Notes under the pieces: model-generated
Told to the model about the DNA's origin: nothing
Database searches by the model: none
What the model saw: only the letters and a program-made list of their open reading frames with translations
Made by a program: the position numbers and the translations under genes
NCBI RefSeq assembly: GCF_029168945.1
Contig: NC_083603.1
Span: 39,184,396 to 39,248,395, forward strand
Length of the DNA stretch: 64,000 nucleotides
Source of the DNA: Cannabis sativa
Lineage: Eukaryota; Streptophyta; Magnoliopsida; Rosales; Cannabaceae
Reading direction: 5' to 3'
Shown here: piece after piece, positions 49,313 to 60,296 of the stretch
How the letters are laid out: each line of letters opens with the position of its first letter
How positions within the stretch are numbered: position 1 is the first letter of the stretch

Positions 49313-50785
49313 TGTTAGCCCAAGATATGTTTCCAAGAGTGGGGGTGAATTGGAAATTTAAACTAATTTCGGTAAATTAAAACTTTTAACACAAAATTAT
49401 GCAATTAGTCAATTAATCAAGTATAAGCAAGTAGTATGGCAAGCAATATATTAAGACAAATAATTAAACTTGTAAAGTAAAGAGTTTAAGGATGAGAAAA
49501 TGCAAACTCTCGATTTTTACAAGGTTCGGTAGAGCTATGCCACCTACGTCCTTGGTAATCAAAGCTATGGACCTAGCTTTGAGTTCCAATATCGAGCCAA
49601 GTTAACGGGCTTGACTAACCCTTACAACCGGGAAATTTTCACCAAGGTATTTCCAAACCTCTTACAATAGTTTCGCACCCCCGAGGACTATTAACCTCTT
49701 TCTCGGATTGTTGAAGTGCCAATCTCACTATTACCGGGTTTTTTACAATACCGGTGCCAACCTCACCTCAATCACAATATGGAAATGTGTTTGATATACA
49801 AGCTAAAATCACTCTAGAAATATGATGATACAATGGAAACCTAGAGTGAAAAGCAAGCACACTTAAGATGAATAAAATCAAATTTTGGCTCAAAGTGTGT
49901 GAAAAGTGTTTGTTTGGATTTCAAACTTGGAAGCTCCTTAATCTCACTTAGATAGGTTAGATGTTTGAAATAAATGCTCAACCAACTTAATTTTTTTTAG
50001 TGAAAATCGAGTTTATATAGTGTTTGAGTTAAAAATAGCCGTTTATAGCCGTTGGGCACGAAAAACGAGACTCCCACTGGGAAAATCGGTTCACCGGTTT
50101 ACAATAGGGTAACCGGTTCATGGAGAACCGGTTAACCTCTTTGAAACTGGTTAACCTAAATCCAGGCAGTGGGAAAAAGTTCGATTTTTCGCACTAAAAC
50201 GGCCATAACTCTCTACTCGATTATCCGATTTTAGAAATTCAAACTTTGTTCTCTTAGTTAAACAAAATGTGATTTAGAAATTCAAACAAAAAATTGTTTG
50301 AACTATCGTGTGAGAAAACTTGTTGCACAAGTTAGTGAATGGGCCAAAATTTAAATTTATAAAAACTTAGTGTGCTATGCAAATCACTTTAACATGACTA
50401 AAGTAAATTTATACCATTTGATTTTGAGTAGTCTTGATGTAGATGAGCCTCCTAGCTTAATTTGCATGTTTTTGATCCCATGTTGACTTTTCCCGAGAGT
50501 TCCTTGACTTTGACTTTGACTTTGACTTTCGGGTTGACTTTTGACTTTGGGCTTTTGAAGACCTCTTTTGAATGGGGTCTTGAGTTGTTGATCCCTTGAT
50601 GAATCTTTTGCTCTTCATATGCTTGTTGAGTCCATTTAGTGTTGCTTTCAAAAGTTTGGTAAAATTACCAAAATATTTATTTTCTCTTTTAAATTTGCTA
50701 CAAAATCAATAAATCATTAGTAACAAATAATAATCAAATATTTGTTAATCATCAAAACAAGGAGATCTAAAAGTTTGAGTTAACA
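49313..50785 (-). repeat. 5' LTR of the Sirevirus (1473 bp, complete)
   Basis: Read on the minus strand it starts TGTTAACTC and ends GGGCTAACA, giving TGTTA/TAACA terminal inverted repeats. It includes an AACCGGTT-like cluster (50085-50157), a TATA box TATATAAA (50012-50019), and a TGACTT microsatellite near 50500-50545. The satellite resumes at once with AGACCTGGGACCC. The other target-site copy is lost with the truncated 3' LTR end, so no target duplication can be shown. Confidence 0.92.
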
Positions 50786-53762
50786 AGACCTGGGACCCAA
50801 AATTAGAACCTGAACAAGAATCGCCGAACCACGACCCTAGAACAAGACTAGGACCGTGACCAGGACCAAGACCTAGAATCGAACACAGACCTAGCCTCAG
50901 ACCCAAATTGAGACTAGAACTCGGGCCCGGACACGGTCGTGTACCCAGAACGGAACTGAGATCGGGACCTGGACCTAAATCTGGCACCCGATCCCAAACA
51001 AAGACTTGGACCTAGATAGGGATACGGATACGAACCTTGACTAGGACCCAGACCCTAACTGGGATCGAAATGCTGGACCAGATGTGGATAGCGATCTTGA
51101 CCAAGACCCAAACTTGGACCCGCACTCAGGACCCGAACTTGGACCTGGACCCAAACCTAGACCCAGATCGGGGTCCAAACCTGGACACAAACACGGACAT
51201 AGACTCGGACTCGAACTCAAACCCACACCTAGAATCAGACCCAAAGCTACACACAGACCCGGACCAAAACTTGAACCAAGACCAGGATCAGAACCAAGGA
51301 CTTAGACCCAAAACTGAATCCAGACTAAGATTGGGATTGGAACTTGGGACTCGGACCCAACCTAGACCAAGACCCAGGACGCGAACCCACACCTGGAGCC
51401 TGATCTGGACATAGACTGAAATCCAGACCCGAACCCAAAATTTAGACCAAGACTCGAACTCCGACCCGAACTCAAACCCAAACTAAAACTTAGAATCACA
51501 AATGGAACTAGAACCGAACTAGGACTAGGACCAGGACAGGGACCTAAACCGAAACCCGAAACCAGATCAAAACCCATACAAAGACCTAAACCCGAACATG
51601 AACTCAGACCCAAACATGGAACTATACTAGGGACGCAGAACAAGGGTCGGGACTTAGAACCGCACCTCAGTCTCGATCCCAAACCCAAACTCAGAAATGG
51701 GACCTGGGAACTGAACCAGAACCAGACCGAGACCCGTGACAGTGATCTAGATATTAACTCGGAATTCAGGTAACAGGGTCTGGAACAGACCAGTAGTCAG
51801 TGTCTAGATCTAGGACTCAGACTAGGACCAGAACCCAGACGAAGAACCAAACCCGAACGCAGACCTAGACCTGGGACGAAAAATTAGAACATGAAGAAGA
51901 ATCGCCAAACCAAGACCCTAGAAAAAGACTAGGACCGTGACGAGGACCCAGACCCGGACCAAGACCTAGAACCGAACACAGACCTAGCCTCAGACCCAAA
52001 CTGAGACTGGAACTCGGGCCCGGACACGGTCGTGTACCAAGAACGAAACTGAGACCCAGACCTTGACCTAAATCTGGCACCCGATACCAAACACAAACTT
52101 GGACCTAGATAGGGATCCGGATACGAACCTTGACTAGGACAAAGACCCTGACTGGAATCGAAATGCTGGACCAAATGTGGACCGAGATCTTGACCTAGAC
52201 CCAAACTTGAACCCGCACTCGGGACCCGAACTTGGACCTAGAGCCGAACCTAGACCCTGATCAGGGTCCAGACCTGGACACAAACCCGGACACAGACTCG
52301 GACCCGAACTCAAACCCACACCTAGAATCAGACCCAAACCTAGACCCGAACCCGGACCCAAACTCAAACCCAGACCAGGATAAAAACCAAGGACTTAGAC
52401 CCAGAACTTAATCCAAACTCATATCGGGATAGGAACTTGGGACTCGGACCCAACCTAGACAAGGACCCACGACACGAACCCACACCCGGAGCCTTATCTG
52501 GACGTAGATTGAAATCTAGACCCAAACCCAAAATTTAGACCAAGACTCGAACTCTGACCCGAACTGAAACCCAAACTCGAACTTAGAATCGCAAATGGAA
52601 CTACAACCGAACTAGAACTACGAACTTGGGACTCACACCCAACCTAGACCAAGACCCAGGACGCGAACCCACACAGTAACTTTGACATGGACCCAGAATA
52701 AGGATAGGGACCTAGGAAACAGAACTACGATAGGGACCTAGTACCTGACCAGACCTGAACTTGAACCTAGGACCCAGCTCGTGACCCGGCACCAGAAATG
52801 GAACTCGGGCCTGGACACGGTCGTGGACCCAGACCGGAACTGAGACCCGGACATGGAACTAAATCAGGGACCCGATCCCAAACACATACTTGGACCTAGA
52901 TAGGGATCCGGATACGAACCTGGACTCGGACCAAGACCCAGACTGGGATTGAAATGCTCTGGACCTAGATTTAGATCAATATACTGACCCACACCCAAAC
53001 TTGGACCCGCACTAGGGACCCCAACTTGGAACTGGACCCGAACCTAGACCCAGATCAAGGTCCAGACCTGCACACAAACCCGGACATAGACTCAGACCCG
53101 AACTCAAACCCACAACTAAAATCAGACCTAAAGCTAGACCCAGACCCAGACCAAAACTCAAACCTAGATGAGGAACAAATCCAAGGACTTAGACCCAGAA
53201 CTGAATCTAGACTTAGATCGGGATTGGAACTTGGGACTTGCACCCAACCTAGACAAGGACTGAGGATGCGAACCCACACCCGGAGCCTGATCTGGACCTA
53301 GAGTGAAATCCGGACCCGAACCAAAACTCAGACCAAGACTCGAACTCCGACCTGAACTCAAACCCAAACTCGAACTCAGAATCGCAAATGGAACTAGAAT
53401 CGAACTAGGACTAGGACCAGGACCAGGACCTAAACCCGAACCCAGATCAAAACCTATACAGAGACTGAAACCCGAACCGAGACTAGGACTCGAACCCGAA
53501 CCTAGACCGGGACCCAAACCCACACAATAACCGGGACCTGGACCTAGAATAAGGATACGGACCTGGGAAACAGAACTAGGACCGGGACCTAGTACCCGAC
53601 ACAGACCCGAACTTGAACCTAGGACCCAGCTCGTGACCCAGCACTAGAAATGAAACCAGACTGGGACTCGAGATTGGGTTCCGAATCTGGACCCAGGGCT
53701 TGGACAAAACCCGTAGTCGGTGTCTGGATTTGGGACCCAGCCCTGCACCCAAAGTCTGACAA
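50786..53762 (+). repeat. Hexamer-based satellite, block 5
   Basis: Resumes right after the Sirevirus 5' LTR. 51000-51740 carries the same internal-deletion unit as 35.8-36.5 kb. From about 51744 it matches the window start, about 51.76 kb away, up to and through the CACTA relic. No gene seen. Confidence 0.93.
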
Positions 53763-55888
53763 CACTACTACAAAAAGGAGTATTTTCATCAGTTTTTTAG
53801 TGACATATAGTGATTTCGCATCGGTCTACAAAACCGACGTATAAACCGTAGACGCAAATAGTATTTTATTGCGTTATTTTGGAAATGACACAAAATATTT
53901 ATACCGTCGGTTATTAAATGACGCATAACTTGTTGCAAAATATTTTTTTTCACCTATTGCGTTAGTTATAAATGAAGCAAAGGTGTAGGTAAGGTAAAAT
54001 TGTAAATTTCCATACAACTTTTTTCTACACATATGTACTACTATAATAGTTTTTTTTGCTAATATATTTGGTATATACATCTTGTATGCAAAGTAATTAG
54101 TATATTAATTTACCTACAGCTGGGAACCATAACTAAAATTGGACCTAATCTAGAACCGTAACTGGACCAGGTCCCGGACTCAAAATAAGACATAGACCCG
54201 AATTGGGAGTCAGACCCGGATCCGAACCCAAACCTGGACTCAGGACCCGAACCCAAACTTGAACTCAGACCCAAACATGAAACATGACTAAGGACACAGA
54301 ACCAGGGTCCGGACCTAGAACCGCACCCCAGTCTCGATCCCAAACCCAAACTCAGAACCAGACCGAGAGTCGTGACAGTGATCCAGATCTTGACTCGGGA
54401 TTCGGGTAACGGGGCCTGGAATAGACCAGTAGTCGGTGTCTAGATCTGGGACTCAGACTAGGACCAGAACCCAGGCGAAGAACCAAAGCCGAACCCAGAC
54501 CTAGACCTGGGACCCAAAATTAGAACCTGAACAAGAATCGTCGAATCAGGACCCTAGAATAAGACTAGGACCATGACGAGGACCAGGACCCAGACGTGGA
54601 ACCGAACACAGACATAGCCTCAGACACCAACTGAGACTAGAACTCGGGCCCGGACACGGTCGTGTACCCTGACTGGAACATAGACCTAGACTTTGACCGA
54701 AATCTTGGACCCGATCCACAACACAGACTTGGACCTAGATAGGGATCTGGATACGAACCTGGACTCGGACCAAGATCCAGACTAGGATCGAAATGGTGGA
54801 CCTAGATTTGGACCGAGATCCTGACCAAGACCCAAACTTGGACTCGCAGTCGGGACCTGAACTTGGACGTGGACTCGAACCTAGACCCAGATCGGGGTCC
54901 AGACCTGGACACAAACAAGGACACAGACTCCGACCCGAACTCAAACCCACACCTAGAATCAGACCCAAAGCTAGACCCAGACCCGAACCCAAACTCGAAC
55001 CCAGACCAGGATCAGAACCAAGGACTTAGACCCAGAACTGAATCCAGACTCAGATCGGGATTGGAACTCGGGACTAAGACCAAACCTAGACAAAGACCCA
55101 GGACGCGAACCCACACCCGGAGCCTGATCTGGACCTAGACTAAAATCTGGACCCGAACCCAAATTTAGACCAGGATTCGAACTCCGAACCGAACTCAGAC
55201 CCAAACTCAAACTAAGAATGGCAAATGGAACTAGAACCGAACTAGGACTAGGACCAGGACCAGGACCTAAACCCAAACCCGAACCCAGATCAAAACCCAG
55301 ACAAAGACCTAAACCCGAACTGAGATTAGGAGTCGAACTCAAACCTAGACCCAAACCAACACAATAACCGGGACATGGATCTAGAATGAGGATAGGGACC
55401 TGGTAAATAGAACTACGACCTGGACATAGTACCCGACCCAGACCTGAACTTGAACCTAGGACATAGCTCGTGACCGGGCACAAGAAATGGAACGACACTG
55501 GGACCCGAGATTGGGATCCAGAGTCTGACCTAGGGCTTGGACAAAACCTGTAGTCGGTGTCTGGATTTGGGACTCAACCCTTAAACCGAACCCTGACAAG
55601 GACCCGAACCCTCACTCAGACCTTAACCAAGTCCTAAAGCCAAAAATGGACCCGAACCCGTAACCTGTGACCCAAAATTGGAACCAAAATCGGAAGTTGA
55701 CCGGGACTGGAACTAGGACTTGGACTTGGAATCATAACTGAAATTGGACATAGATCTCAAACCGTAACGGGGCCACGACCCGGACTCCAAATCAGACATA
55801 CACCCAAATTGGGAGCCGGACTCGGATCCCAACACAAACTTGGACTCGGGACACGAAGCCGAACCTGAACTCAGACCCAAACATGGAA
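51744..55888 (+). repeat. Segmental copy of 1-4425
   Basis: The order satellite, CACTA relic, satellite D-unit is the same as at 1-4425, with matching small variants such as AACATGAAGAAGAATCGCC near the start of both. The copy ends at ACATGGAAGAATC (55888), where the two sequences part. Main length differences are a 366-bp deletion inside the CACTA relic here and about 80 bp missing from the other copy near 4110. Confidence 0.82.
53763..54120. mobile_element. CACTA-type relic, copy 2, internally deleted
   Basis: Begins with the same CACTACTACAAAAAGG end and finishes at the same ACCTACAGC|TGGGAACCAT junction as 2004-2732. The interior equivalent to about 2271-2636 is missing; short TAC/ACA-type similarity at the breakpoints fits a simple deletion. 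It has no coding capacity. Confidence 0.78.
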
Positions 55889-58590
55889 GAATCAGACCAT
55901 AAGCAAGACCCGGACCCAGCCCAAACTCGAACCCAGACCAGGATCAGAGAACCAAGGACTTAGACCGAGAACAGAATCCAGACTCAGATCGGGATTGGAA
56001 CTTGGGACTGAGACCAAACCTAGACAAAGACCCAGGATGCGAACCCACACCCGGAGCCTGATCTGGACCTAGACTGAAATCCGGACCCGAACCCAAATTT
56101 AGACCAGGACTCGAACTCCGACCCGAACTCAGACCCAAACCCGAACTAAGAATGGAAAATGGAACTAAAACCGAACTAGGACTAGGACCAGGACCAGGAC
56201 CTAAACCCAAACCCGAACCCAGACCTAGACCTTGACTCGGGATTCCAGTAACGGGGCCTAGAACAGACTAGTGGTCAGTGTCTAGATCTGGGACTCAGAC
56301 TAGGACCAGAACCGAGGCGAAGAATCAAACCCGAACCCAGACCTAGACCTTGGACCCAAAATTAGAACCTGAACAAGGATCGCATAACTAGGACCCTAGA
56401 ACAAGACAAGGACCCTGACCAGGACCCGAACCCAGGCCTAGCACCGAACACAGACCTAGCCTCATACCCAAACTGAGACTGGAACTCGGGCCCAGACACG
56501 GTTGTGTAACTAGAGCGGAACTGAGACCCGAACCTGGACCTAAATCTTGGACCCGATCCCCAACATAGACTTGGATTTATATAGGGATCGGGATACGAAC
56601 CTTTACTCAGACAGAGACCCAGACTAGGATCGAAATCTAGATCTGGATCGAGATCCTGACCAAGACCCAAACTTGGACCCGCACTCGAGACCCCAATTTG
56701 GACCTGGACCGGAACCTAGACCCAGATCAGGGTTAAGACTTGGACACAAACCCAGACACAGACTCGGACCAGAACTCAAACCCACACCTAGAATTAGACC
56801 ACAAGCAAGACGCGGACCAGGACCAGGATCAGAACCAAGGACTTAGACCCAAAACTGAATCCAGACTCAGATTGGGATTGGAACTTGGGACTCCGACACA
56901 GCCTAGACCAAGACCCAGGACGCGAACCCACACTCGGAGCTTAATCTGGACCTAGACTGAAATCTGGACCTGAACCCAAAATCAAGCAAGGACTCGAACT
57001 CTGACCCGAAAGTAGACCAGGACCAAAACCAAAGCAATAACCGTGACCTGGATCCAGAATCAGGATAGGGACCTGGGAAACAGAACTAGGATCGGGACAT
57101 AGTACCCGACCCAGACCTGAACTTGAACTTAGGACCCAGCTCGTGACCGGCACCAGAAATGGAACCAGACTGGGACCCGAGATTGGGATCCGGATCTGGA
57201 CCCAAGGCTTGGAAAAAACCTGTAGTCGGTGTCTTGGTTTGGGACCCAGCCCTGGACCCGAACCCTGACAAGGATCGAACCCTCACTCGGACCTGAACCC
57301 AGTCCCATACCCAAAAGTGGACCCGAACCCGTACCCTGTGACCCAAAATTGGAAACAGAAACGGAAGTTGACCGGGACTGGAACTATGACTTCGACTTGG
57401 AATCATAACTGAAATTGGACCTAGATGCAGAACCGTAATCGGACAAGGACCCGGACTCCAAATAAGACCTAGACCCCAATTTGGGAGCCGGACCCGGATC
57501 CCCACCCAAACCTGGAATCAGGACCCGAACCCGAACATGAACTTAGACACAAACATGGAACCAGACTAGGGACACAGAACCAGAGTCGGGACCTAGAACC
57601 ACACCCCAATCTCAATCCTGAACCCAAACTCATAAATGGGACCTGAGACCTAAACTAGAATCAAACCGAGAACCGTGACAGTGATCCAGATCTTGACTTG
57701 GGATTCAGGTAACAGGCCCTGGAACAGACCAGTAGTCGGTGTCTAGATCTGGGACTCAGACAAGGACCAGAACCCAGACGAAGAACCAAACCTGAACCGA
57801 GACCTAGACCTGGGACCCAAAATTAGAACCTGAACAAGAATGCCGAACCAGGACCCTAGAACAAGACTAGGACCGTGACCAGGACCCGGACCCAGACGTA
57901 GAACCGAACACAGACCTAGCCTCAGAGCCAAACAGAGACTGGAACTCGGGCCTGGACACGGTCGTGTACCCAGACCGGAATTTAGACCCGGACCTGGACC
58001 TAAATAAGGGACACGATCCCAATAACAGACTTGGACCTAGATAGGGATCCGGATACGAACCATGACTCAGACAAAGACCCAAACTGGGATCGAAATGCTG
58101 GACCTAGATCTGGACCGAGATCCTGACCAAGACCAAACCTTGGACCCGCACTTGGACTTGGACCCGAACCTAGACCCAGATTCGGGTCCAGACCTTGACA
58201 CAAACATGGACACAGACTCTAACCCAAACTCAAACCCACACCTAGAATCAGACTAAAAGCTAGACCCAGACTCGGACTGAAACTCGAAACCAAACTAGGA
58301 TCAGAATCAAGGACTTAGACCCAGAACTGAATCCAGACTCAGATCGGGATTGGAACTTGAGACTCGGACACAACCTAGACCAAGACTGAGGACGCGAACC
58401 CACACCCGGAGCCTGATTTGGACCTAGGCTGAAATCCGGACCCGAACCCAATTTCAGACCAGGACTCGAACTCCGACCCGAACTCAAACCCAAACTCAAA
58501 CTAAGAATCGCAAATGGAACGTGAACAGAACTAGGACTACGACCAGAACTAGGACCTAAACCCAAACCCGAACCCAGATCTAAACCCAGA
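54121..58590 (+). repeat. Hexamer-based satellite, block 6 (contains triad copy 3)
   Basis: The D variant occupies 54406-55888. A partial D-type piece (55889-56222) is fused to an E-type start (56250, nearly identical to 14214), which grades into F-type sequence (GAACCTTTACTCAG near 56599). From about 57710 the H variant matches 22.75-23.6 kb, including CACGATCCCAATAA near 58012 and AACGTGAACAGAACTAGG near 58517. Most of unit E is therefore missing. The block ends at the truncated LTR. Confidence 0.88.
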
Positions 58591-60296
58591 CAGCATAGTG
58601 GAATATAATCTTGATTATAGGTTCGAAAGTTTATTCCCTGATTTGTCAGTTCACTGGATTTAGACTGACATGATAATCTGCGATAGGTATTCTTACACCT
58701 TGGATAAGTGTTATGTCCTTTCCAGGACATTGGCAAAGTTTACGAGCATCAGATGTATGGAGTATACATCGGAAGGGACCGATATTGAACTTTGATTAGA
58801 TATATTAAAATTTACTGTAATATCTATTTAATTCAATATCACCCATTGATCCTAGATCAAATGATCTTAATCCTGATATGGTTAGGTTCGATCTCAAGAG
58901 TATTATACATGTTCTTTGATTTGTTAGTTAAGCCTACTTTTGGGTCAGGGTGATACGTACATTTTGGGAACATGATAGTATAATTGAGTGGGAGCACTAC
59001 CATAAATATGGAATCTATAACTTCTATAGGAATTTAGAAGTGAAACGATAATATCCTTTGAGCTTGGCTAAAGAGAGATAAATGGTGGAGATCTCATTTC
59101 CATTTGCTGAAATATCATTTATACGGAGCTAAGTGTTTTAAGGATAACATACATTGAAGGTTTACCGATAACTTAGTGCCTTTTGAATGTAGATAATCTA
59201 TTAGAGGATCATTGATAAAATTAGGATTATAACAATGGATAACTAATGACGTATCTATATCGTGGAACATATAGAGCGTTCTATATATTGAGAGTGCAAT
59301 TCTAAGTTCTATGCGTGGATTCAACAAAGAATTAATAAGTCAGTGAATTTAAGATATAAATTCTTGATCTGTTTATTGGAAGCTCGGATATATAGACCCA
59401 TGGTCCCCATACTAGTTGAGACCATACTGCTTGTAAGACTCAGTTAATTGAATTTGATTAATCAATTATAATTCTAAAGTTAGACTATGTCTAGTTTATG
59501 AATTTTCACTAAGCAAGGGTAAAAATTGTAAAGAAAAGAGATTCTAGGTTTATTTATTAATTAAGAGACTTTATATGTCTAATTAATAAATATATTAAAT
59601 GACAATATGATTCAATAATTAATTTTTAGTTATTAAATAATTAAAATTGGCATTTAAATGGTTGAATTTGAAAATTGGCATTTTTGAGAAAATGAGAAGC
59701 AGAAATGATAAAACAGCAAAATTGCATAAGTGAGGCCCATTATCCAAAGCCCAGGCCGGCCACTATTGTAGGCTTTTATCATTTATTTTTTCATTATTTT
59801 TCATGCAAAATAATTCTAACTTAAACCTAGGTTGTTACCTATAAATAGATAGTGATGGCTCTCATTCACACTTAACTTTGTTAGCTCTGTTAGATGAAAG
59901 TTGAGCCTCCTATTCTATACATAGCCGCCTCTTCCCTTCTCTCTTCTTTTCCTCTTCAATTTCGAACCTTGAGTGAATGAGTGAGTGCCCACACACATCA
60001 AGTGGTATCTCAATCATAGTGTGTAAGACTGTAGGAAAATTCCAAACAACAAGAAGGAGATTCAGCATCAAAGGAAGGAGAGAAAGAGATCCAGGTTCAG
60101 ATCTTTGTGATGCTCTGCTACAGAGTGGAATCAAGGGCTAGAGATCTAAACGGAAGGAGTCATTATATTCCGCTGCAACCAATATAAGGTTTTCTTAAAC
60201 CCTTATGTGTTTATTTCATTGTTTTAGAATTCATATTAGGATGTTAATGAAACATACATGGTAGTAAATCTAGATCCTGGTAAAAAATTTCCAACA
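58591..60296 (+). repeat. 5'-truncated copy of the copia LTR at 26122-27999
   Basis: Corresponds to 26303-27999. The left junction with satellite has a short shared CAGCA word, suggesting end joining at microhomology. The right end CCAACA and the following satellite CGAACTTGAACCTAGG are the same as in copy 1, so the LTR was duplicated with its flank and then truncated, rather than inserted twice. The TATA box is kept (59840-59847). No reading frame of interest. Confidence 0.85.

Larger units (their letters stand above)
40513..50785 (-). mobile_element. Sirevirus-type Ty1/copia retrotransposon with a third ORF, nearly full length
   Basis: About 10.3 kb element read on the minus strand: 5' LTR, tRNA-Met primer site, gag, protease, integrase, reverse transcriptase, RNase H, an extra 406-aa ORF, three polypurine tracts and 3' LTR. 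The copia gene order (integrase before RT), the long gag with two zinc knuckles, the ORF after pol and the repeated polypurine tracts together point to the Sirevirus/Maximus lineage. The two LTRs differ at about 2% of positions by hand count, so insertion is fairly recent. Pol is broken in several places, gag and ORF3 are open. The left end lacks about 140 bp of LTR, and about 70 bp of satellite is missing at the same junction. Confidence 0.93.

Noticed and set aside
50786..55888. Assembly artefact duplicating the window start
   Set aside because: The two copies differ at several percent of positions and by a 366-bp deletion, so they are real separate loci rather than a repeated contig piece.
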